Source: Taibaiella soli (GTDB taxonomy: Bacteria > Bacteroidota > Bacteroidia > Chitinophagales > Chitinophagaceae). From it: DNA of 64,000 bases. Below are positions 58,805-64,000 of the stretch, one piece after another. A model generated the notes under the pieces. It saw nothing but the letters and a program-made list of their open reading frames with translations, made no database searches and was not told the DNA's origin. The stretch spans positions 294,298 through 358,297 of the forward strand of contig NZ_QKTW01000003.1 of assembly GCF_003236175.1 (NCBI RefSeq), written 5' to 3'. Made by a program: the position numbers and the translations under genes. How positions within the stretch are numbered: position 1 is the stretch's first letter; each line of letters opens with the position of its first letter.

Positions 58805-61015
58805 ATGAATGAATCCCGCAACGTGCTGTTTGATCTCGCGGCGTCTTATGTACATCATACCAACAGGCATTTATTTCTCACCGGAAGAGCCGGAACGGGG
58901 AAAACTACATTTTTGAAGCAAATTCAGGCACAAACGCTTAAGAATACAGTTGTTGTTGCGCCAACAGGCGTAGCCGCAATCAATGCAGGCGGCGTTACGA
59001 TGCATTCATTTTTTCAATTGCCGTTTGGTCCGTTTATTCCTGGCTCCCGCCGTGGTTTCGACGGAGCGGCTGATGCAGCGACTGATCAGCATAGTTTATT
59101 TAAAAATATCCGGTTTAATGGTAACAAAAGGAAACTGTTACAGGAACTGGAATTGCTGATTATTGACGAAGTATCTATGGTGCGGGCCGATATGCTGGAC
59201 GCTATAGATCTCATTTTGCGTCATTTCCGGAAAAAATATACACAGCCATTTGGTGGCGTGCAGGTTGTTTACATCGGTGATTTGTTTCAGTTGCCGCCGG
59301 TAGTGGGAAATGAAGAGTGGGGGATTCTGAGCCGTTATTATAAAAGTCCGTTTTTCTTCGACGCGCACGTGATGCAGCAGGCGACGCCTTTGTTTATTGA
59401 ACTGAAAAAAATATACCGTCAGAATGATGCAGATTTCATTCATCTGCTCAATAACGTACGTAACAACTGCGCTACACGCCAGGATTTAGATACACTCAAT
59501 GCTTATTATCGTCCGGATTTTATCCCAAATGAGAAGGACCGATATATTTTGCTCAGCACGCATAATTACCGGGCGGATGAGGTCAATCAACGGGAATTAG
59601 AACGGTTAAGGGGAAAATCACACACATTTACCGGTGCTATAAAAGGCGAATTCAGCGATAAAGCTTTACCGGTAGACATAGATCTGCAGTTGAAGGAAGG
59701 TGCGCAGATCATGTTTATCAAAAATGATAAAGGCGAAGCACGACGTTTTTACAACGGCAAACTGGCCACAATCGATAGTATTACGGAGAATGGCATTTAC
59801 GTGCGGTTTGCACCTGGCGATGATGCGTTTTTGCTGGAAAAAGAAATCTGGAAAAACGTTCGCTACGAATACAATGAAAAAGATGATAAGGTAGAAGAAG
59901 AGGAAGTCGGCAGTTATACACAATATCCCGTTCGTCTGGCATGGGCAATTACCATTCACAAGAGTCAGGGGCTTACGTTTGAGAAAGCAATTGTGGATGC
60001 AGGATCTGCCTTTGCGCCAGGACAGGTTTATGTGGCACTAAGCCGTCTTACTTCGCTGAAAGGTTTGGTACTGCATTCGAAAATCAATAGTGACGCCATT
60101 TATACTGATGAGCGCATTCTTGCATTTTACGATACCGAAATGGCAGAAGATTTGATACAGCAACAGCTGCGTCAGGATCAGACTGTCTTTTTGCTTGACA
60201 GGCTCTCGCTGCTATTTGACTGGAATAATTTACTGGATGAAGTGAAAGAGCATCATAAAGCATATAAAGACCGAGCACTAGCCGATAAACAATTGGCCAT
60301 GCAATGGTCGGCTGGCTTTATGGAGCGGGTTTCAGACGCAACGGCCACGGGAGATAAGTTTGTGAAGCAGATACATTTTCTGGCTGCGACGGCAAACGGG
60401 GATTTTACGCAACTGCTGCAACGTACGGATGCTGCCATCGCTTATTTTACGAAGCTGATTGATGAAGAAATTCTTTATTCGCTGCAGAAACATTATGACG
60501 AAATAAAAGTGCGTAAAAACGCAAGAGCCTATTTGCGTGCACTTGAAGCACTCCGACATGGCTTGTTGCGCAGAAAACGCCAAATGACTCAAGGCAGAAT
60601 AATTGCGAAGGGACTAAGCGAAAATGCAGATCCGGAAACCATTATAAAACTGGTAGAAGCGGTACCGCCTATAGTGGAAGCATGGAGTGGGGAAGAGGAA
60701 CAGAAACCAAAAGAAGATAGTAAAACGATCAGCTATAATATGTTTAAAGAAGGTAAGCTGATCAATGAAATTGCAACAGAGCGTGGTCTTTCTAATAGTA
60801 CGGTTGAAGGTCACTTACTGCAGTTCATCAAAACCGGAGAGATCAGCGTGTCCATGTTTGTTTCTGATACGGTGCGAGATCAGATTTTGAAAGTGATGGC
60901 TGAAACGGAAGATAATTCAGCCTCGGCTATCAAATCAAAGCTCGACGAAAGTATTACGTACACAGAAATCCGCGCCGTATTTTATTATGATGAGTTTGTG
61001 AAGGCGAAAAATTAA
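58805..61015 (+). CDS. PIF1/RecD-like DNA helicase with C-terminal helix-turn-helix
   Basis: A 736-residue superfamily 1B helicase. Walker A GRAGTGKTTF has Lys33, followed by motif Ia VVVAPTGVAAINAGG, Walker B LLIIDEVSMVRADMLD, motif III YIGDLFQLPPV and the C-terminal motif V/VI region AWAITIHKSQGLTFEKAIVDAG and VALSRLTSLKGL. A linker with coiled-coil and basic parts leads to a helix-turn-helix at about 665-720 (YNMFKEGKLINEIATERGLSNSTVEGHL, HTH_40-like). It probably unwinds DNA at replication or recombination sites; the HTH tail may target it. ATG 58805 is preferred over an upstream in-frame ATG at 58733 inside the divergent promoter region. Divergent from a Qnr-like gene. Confidence 0.92.
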   Translation: MNESRNVLFDLAASYVHHTNRHLFLTGRAGTGKTTFLKQIQAQTLKNTVVVAPTGVAAINAGGVTMHSFFQLPFGPFIPGSRRGFDGAADAATDQHSLFKNIRFNGNKRKLLQELELLIIDEVSMVRADMLDAIDLILRHFRKKYTQPFGGVQVVYIGDLFQLPPVVGNEEWGILSRYYKSPFFFDAHVMQQATPLFIELKKIYRQNDADFIHLLNNVRNNCATRQDLDTLNAYYRPDFIPNEKDRYILLSTHNYRADEVNQRELERLRGKSHTFTGAIKGEFSDKALPVDIDLQLKEGAQIMFIKNDKGEARRFYNGKLATIDSITENGIYVRFAPGDDAFLLEKEIWKNVRYEYNEKDDKVEEEEVGSYTQYPVRLAWAITIHKSQGLTFEKAIVDAGSAFAPGQVYVALSRLTSLKGLVLHSKINSDAIYTDERILAFYDTEMAEDLIQQQLRQDQTVFLLDRLSLLFDWNNLLDEVKEHHKAYKDRALADKQLAMQWSAGFMERVSDATATGDKFVKQIHFLAATANGDFTQLLQRTDAAIAYFTKLIDEEILYSLQKHYDEIKVRKNARAYLRALEALRHGLLRRKRQMTQGRIIAKGLSENADPETIIKLVEAVPPIVEAWSGEEEQKPKEDSKTISYNMFKEGKLINEIATERGLSNSTVEGHLLQFIKTGEISVSMFVSDTVRDQILKVMAETEDNSASAIKSKLDESITYTEIRAVFYYDEFVKAKN

Positions 61016-61096
61016 TTCAACGGGCATAATGGGCAGGAGGAGTTCGGGAGTGTACTTCCCACAAAAGTGGAGCCTAACGCCGGAGCCGGTGGGCAT

Positions 61097-61891
61097 TTAA
61101 TTAATGTCCAGATTTCTTTTCCGGAAGGGGGCAGTTAGAAAACGGAAAAATATTTTTTGTTTCGTCAGCCATGAAATCTGGCTGCCGTTGGTATTGTTAT
61201 TGAGTAAAAGTTGATCGGCAATCCATGGTGTTACTGTTTCCACTTTATCCGCCAATACGCGGAAAATCCATTTCAGTTTCTTAATCTGTTCCGGGTCCTC
61301 CGTATCGTTACCTACAAGTAAGTCAGTCAGTACCATGCCCGGTAAAATAGTGCCCACTTGCACATTGGTTTTTGCCATGTCTTTTATGAGCGTTTCTGTG
61401 AAGTACCTCATTGCATATTTAGTACTGCTGTAAAGTCCGTAGCCTTTTACTTTCATGCCATTGCTGCCTAAGCCAAGCATATTGTACAAGTTGCCGAAAC
61501 CTTGTTCCATCATTCCTCTTATTGCTACAGAAGAACCGTTCATTGCACCAAGCAGATTTGTATCCACGACAGACCGTAGCCGTTCCGGTGTTTGTTGCCA
61601 GATGCTTTTTCGAGGATGACTCTGGCCGGCATTGTTAATCCATATATGTACTTTGCCGTAACTTTCTGTTGCAAGATTCCAAAGTGCCATTACGCTTTCG
61701 TAGTTGGCGACATCACATGCCATGCCAATAACCCTACCAGAGGTATATTTTTCTTGTAAAGTTTCTAAAGCTGCCTCTACTGAATGTATCGACCTGCTGC
61801 AAATTACTACAGAACATCCTCTGGCCAGAAATGCTTCTGCCAGCCCATAACCAATACCTTTTGTACCGCCTGTTATTACTACGACTTTCAA
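61097..61891 (-). CDS. Short-chain dehydrogenase/reductase
   Basis: A 264-residue NAD(P)-dependent oxidoreductase. The cofactor motif TGGTKGIG is at about 7-14, the NNAG motif lies in HIWINNAGQSHPR, and the catalytic set includes a Ser region followed by Tyr and Lys in LYSSTKYAMRYF. The substrate is unknown; C-terminal hydrophobic patches (GTILPGMVLTDLLVG) are typical of steroid/ketoacyl-type classical SDRs. Length is standard. It is convergent with the helicase and alone on the minus strand, with no clear partner. Confidence 0.93.
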   Translation of the reverse strand: MKVVVITGGTKGIGYGLAEAFLARGCSVVICSRSIHSVEAALETLQEKYTSGRVIGMACDVANYESVMALWNLATESYGKVHIWINNAGQSHPRKSIWQQTPERLRSVVDTNLLGAMNGSSVAIRGMMEQGFGNLYNMLGLGSNGMKVKGYGLYSSTKYAMRYFTETLIKDMAKTNVQVGTILPGMVLTDLLVGNDTEDPEQIKKLKWIFRVLADKVETVTPWIADQLLLNNNTNGSQISWLTKQKIFFRFLTAPFRKRNLDIN

Positions 61892-62097
61892 AATGAATAA
61901 AATAATATTATATATAAATAATGGGCGTAATCGCGCCCGCGTGCGGCTTTCGTGGTGGGAAAAAGATATTGCAAAGCTATTTAATTCGGACAGGGAGTTT
62001 TGCTAATAATTTGTTATTGGAATTAATTGCTTTTTGATTATGCATTTTTTGTTTTTAAATGTGTAATTGCGATGAATATTTAAATTCTACTTTTCGA

Positions 62098-62505
62098 TTA
62101 GTCCATATTGAAAGAACTTCGATTCGATTTTAGGAATTTCATTGCTTCGTCTAATTGATTTTGTTCAAAATATTTTTCTTCAAACGCCGTTTTTTTGAAG
62201 CTGAGGATTTTGCACTCAATTTCAAATAATGAATTGAGTAACTCAACAGGTGCCACTATTGCACAACAATTTATTTTATCAGCGTGTAGAAAATCCCACA
62301 GGAAGCCTTCAAGAAAGGCTTTGAATTTTATGAGACTAGTTACAGCTCCATTTTCGACCTTAACCAGGAGGTTAATATGTTTGCAGTTTTCTTTTAATCT
62401 AGTTTCAAATATTTTTTTAATCAATGCTGCATCATTTTTGGTAAATGTTTTTGTCAATTCCAGAACAATCCCATTTTCAGAGAACACTTTTATTTGTCGC
62501 AGCAT
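62098..62505 (-). CDS. SpoIIAA-like (STAS/CRAL-TRIO-type) small protein
   Basis: A 135-residue cytoplasmic protein. The order VFSENGIVLELTKTFTKND, HINLLVKVENGAVTS and the helical FKAFLEGFLWDF, then CCAIVAPVELLNSLFEIECKIL fits the SpoIIAA-like fold found in many bacteria, with no catalytic motif. The start MLRQIKVF at 62505 is preferred; a longer start at 62538 adds a hydrophobic MIILVCLIISV that could be a membrane anchor, which is a real alternative. It lies about 30 bases after the end of the glycosyltransferase-like gene on the same strand, so they may be co-transcribed. Role unknown. Confidence 0.65.
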   Translation of the reverse strand: MLRQIKVFSENGIVLELTKTFTKNDAALIKKIFETRLKENCKHINLLVKVENGAVTSLIKFKAFLEGFLWDFLHADKINCCAIVAPVELLNSLFEIECKILSFKKTAFEEKYFEQNQLDEAMKFLKSNRSSFNMD

Positions 62506-62534
62506 AACTGAAATAATAAGGCAAACAAGTATTA

Positions 62535-63095
62535 TCAACCTTCATTTTGATTGAAAAAATTATTAGAACTAACGGTATAGCTAAAATCTTTCTCAACTGA
62601 TATAAACGGGTGTATAAAAAACTTTTTTTTCGTCAACATAGAAATTTTATAGTCTGCGGAATCGACGAAATTCGCCGCTATTATCGTTTTAAAAAATTTC
62701 TGGAATATCACAGTAAACTGTATCCCAGAAAAGATGTCCGTTTTAAAAACATTTGCCGCGGTGTTGATTGAGCAGTCAATTGTTTGAGAACATCCATTTA
62801 GAATATCAGCTTCATAAGATTGGGCAATTGTTATGCACTCAGCCAATTGTTTTGGAGAATAATGTTTGGTGAAACTATGGCTGTCCTTACAGATGATCAC
62901 ATATTCATCTGTTTCGTGAGTTAGATTTTGGAGTATATAAATAATCGTATTCCAAAATCCGATTGCATCAATTTTATGCTCGAAAACAGGTACAATCTGA
63001 ATTGAAAATTCAGATCTGCCGCCAAATTCATTGATACAATGAATTACCCGCTCTGCATCAGGTTTTAAATTTATTATATATACAGGAATTGGCAT
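62535..63095 (-). CDS. Glycosyltransferase-family-25-like protein with degenerate active site
   Basis: A 186-residue protein opening MPIPVYIINLKPDAERVIHCINEF, a start shared by GT25-type (LPS-type) glycosyltransferase-like proteins. In the relatives I remember, a later motif reads like VIICEDDHVFT with acidic residues for metal/nucleotide sugar; here it reads VIICKDSHSFTKHY near residue 68-80, so two of the three acidic positions are changed to Lys and Ser. The fold is probably kept but activity may be lost. It may be a non-catalytic or decaying member of a family that is multi-copy in Chitinophagaceae. Upstream of the SpoIIAA-like gene. Classification is by memory and moderate. Confidence 0.5.
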   Translation of the reverse strand: MPIPVYIINLKPDAERVIHCINEFGGRSEFSIQIVPVFEHKIDAIGFWNTIIYILQNLTHETDEYVIICKDSHSFTKHYSPKQLAECITIAQSYEADILNGCSQTIDCSINTAANVFKTDIFSGIQFTVIFQKFFKTIIAANFVDSADYKISMLTKKKFFIHPFISVEKDFSYTVSSNNFFNQNEG

Positions 63096-63236
63096 TTTAA
63101 GAATTCATGGACTATTGATACAATATCAAATATCATGCCGGACTTTTGACAATCAATAATTTATCGTGCTTGATCTACCTGTAAAACCTGCTTGAACATA
63201 AAAGTGAGGGTATATATTTCGGGTATAAGGGCATAA

Positions 63237-63274
63237 AAAAGCGGTTGCCTCTAGTTTTTGAGACAACCGCTTTT
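63237..63274 (-). terminator. Terminator of icd
   Basis: AAAAGCGGTTG and CAACCGCTTTT form an 11-bp stem, with inner CTC/GAG pairs around a short loop. On the minus strand it is followed by TTTATGCCC. It is 18 bases after the icd stop codon. Confidence 0.85.
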
Positions 63275-63291
63275 ACAGTTAGTGAACTTTA

Positions 63292-64000
63292 TTATTTGTT
63301 CAGTTTTGTCTTCAGATTCGCATCCAGTGCATCGAGGAATTCCTCTGTGTACAGATAATGATCGCCGTGTTTCACGTTGTTGCCGTGGATACAAACAGCC
63401 AGATCTTTAGTCATTTTACCGCTTTCTACTGTTTCGATACAAACAGCTTCCAGAGCGTTTGCAAAATCGATCAGTTCCTGGTTGTTATCCAGTTTACCGC
63501 GGAATGCCAGACCACGCGTCCATGCGAAGATAGATGCGATTGGATTGGTAGACGTTGGTTTACCTTTCTGATGATCGCGGTAGTGACGTGTTACCGTACC
63601 GTGTGCAGCCTCAGCTTCCATTGTTTTACCGTCAGGTGTAACCAGAACAGAAGTCATCAGACCCAGTGAACCGAAACCTTGTGCTACAGTATCGCTTTGT
63701 ACGTCGCCATCGTAGTTTTTACAAGCCCATACAAAGTTACCGTTCCATTTCAGTGCGCTTGCTACCATGTCATCAATCAGACGATGTTCGTAAGTGATGC
63801 CTGCAGCGTCAAATTCAGCTTTGAATTCGCCTTCGTATACTTCTTCGAAAATATCTTTGAAACGGCCATCGTATTTTTTCAGGATGGTGTTTTTTGTAGA
63901 AAGATACAGCGGCCATTTTTTGCTGAGCGCCATGTTGAAGCAAGAGCGTGCAAAACCACGGATTGATTCATCTGTGTTGTACATAGCGAGCGCTACGCCA
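63292..64000 (-). CDS. icd: NADP-dependent isocitrate dehydrogenase, C-terminal part
   Basis: The C-terminal 236 codons of a TCA-cycle enzyme that oxidatively decarboxylates isocitrate to 2-oxoglutarate. The frame is open to the window edge, reading [20 protein letters not shown] at the cut, so the internal ATG at 63984 is not the start. Family segments are intact: [19 protein letters not shown], the metal-binding Asp region [48 protein letters not shown] and [13 protein letters not shown]. These fit the eukaryotic-type (IDH1/2-like) homodimeric form common in Bacteroidota. A strong terminator follows. Confidence 0.96.
   Translation of the reverse strand, partial: GVALAMYNTDESIRGFARSCFNMALSKKWPLYLSTKNTILKKYDGRFKDIFEEVYEGEFKAEFDAAGITYEHRLIDDMVASALKWNGNFVWACKNYDGDVQSDTVAQGFGSLGLMTSVLVTPDGKTMEAEAAHGTVTRHYRDHQKGKPTSTNPIASIFAWTRGLAFRGKLDNNQELIDFANALEAVCIETVESGKMTKDLAVCIHGNNVKHGDHYLYTEEFLDALDANLKTKLNK

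Noticed and set aside
1-64000. tRNA, rRNA or CRISPR features
   Set aside because: I scanned for T-loop GGTTCGA-like motifs, rRNA-like segments and regularly spaced direct repeats with variable spacers. None was found; the 21-bp array has no spacers.

Overview
The window is a stretch of Bacteroidota chromosome, most likely from the order Chitinophagales (family Chitinophagaceae or a relative). The evidence is several proteins with type IX secretion (T9SS) type A C-terminal sorting domains, an lpxC-fabZ gene fusion, no Shine-Dalgarno motifs, several TAnnTTTG-type -7 promoter boxes, and families of small tandem-duplicated lipoproteins. I saw no rRNA, tRNA, CRISPR array, transposase or phage genes. 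The genus assignment is inference.

Layout. 1-2.3 kb: end of a MacA-type adaptor, then MacB-type ATPase and permease. 2.8-4.3 kb: two tandem ricin-fold lipoproteins. 4.4-6.7 kb: an S1/P1 nuclease with an extra OB-like domain and a YycJ-like metallo-beta-lactamase-fold enzyme. 6.7-17.3 kb: two paralogous T9SS cargo proteins, a NarL/TPR-kinase two-component system, and a divergent giant beta-helix T9SS protein. 17.7-23.6 kb: a Gcr-family membrane protein, a divergent Nramp transporter fused to a UspA domain with a palindrome over its promoter, and a helical hypothetical protein. 23.9-30.3 kb: a Q/N-rich small protein, a 745-residue secreted protein with a caspase-like His/Cys signature, another T9SS protein, and glyA. 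30.5-37.6 kb: duplicated small membrane proteins, an alpha-carbonic anhydrase, a DUF4468-like pseudogene with an in-frame stop, an 18-unit 21-bp palindromic tandem repeat, 3-hydroxybutyryl-CoA dehydrogenase, and four tandem lipocalin-like lipoproteins. 37.8-48.1 kb: envelope core genes (transglutaminase membrane protein, PBP1A, HD phosphohydrolase, lpxD, lpxC/fabZ, lpxA, ABC ATPase). 48.4-54.1 kb: MFS transporter, AraC regulator, winged-helix-like protein, two stress-type small proteins and an FAD oxidoreductase. 54.2-64 kb: a Sec-exported TNT-domain NAD glycohydrolase toxin with a tightly linked putative immunity gene, another T9SS protein, a Qnr-like pentapeptide protein divergent from a PIF1-type helicase, an SDR, a degenerate glycosyltransferase-like gene, and the 3' part of icd.

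The genes are mostly housekeeping and cell-envelope functions (lipid A and peptidoglycan synthesis, serine/glycine metabolism, TCA cycle) interspersed with secreted or surface accessory proteins. The strongest candidate for an under-described system is the TNT toxin and its 123-residue neighbour. Second is the caspase-like secreted protein. The intergenic DNA is rich in dispersed palindromes and degenerate short repeats that no gene explains.
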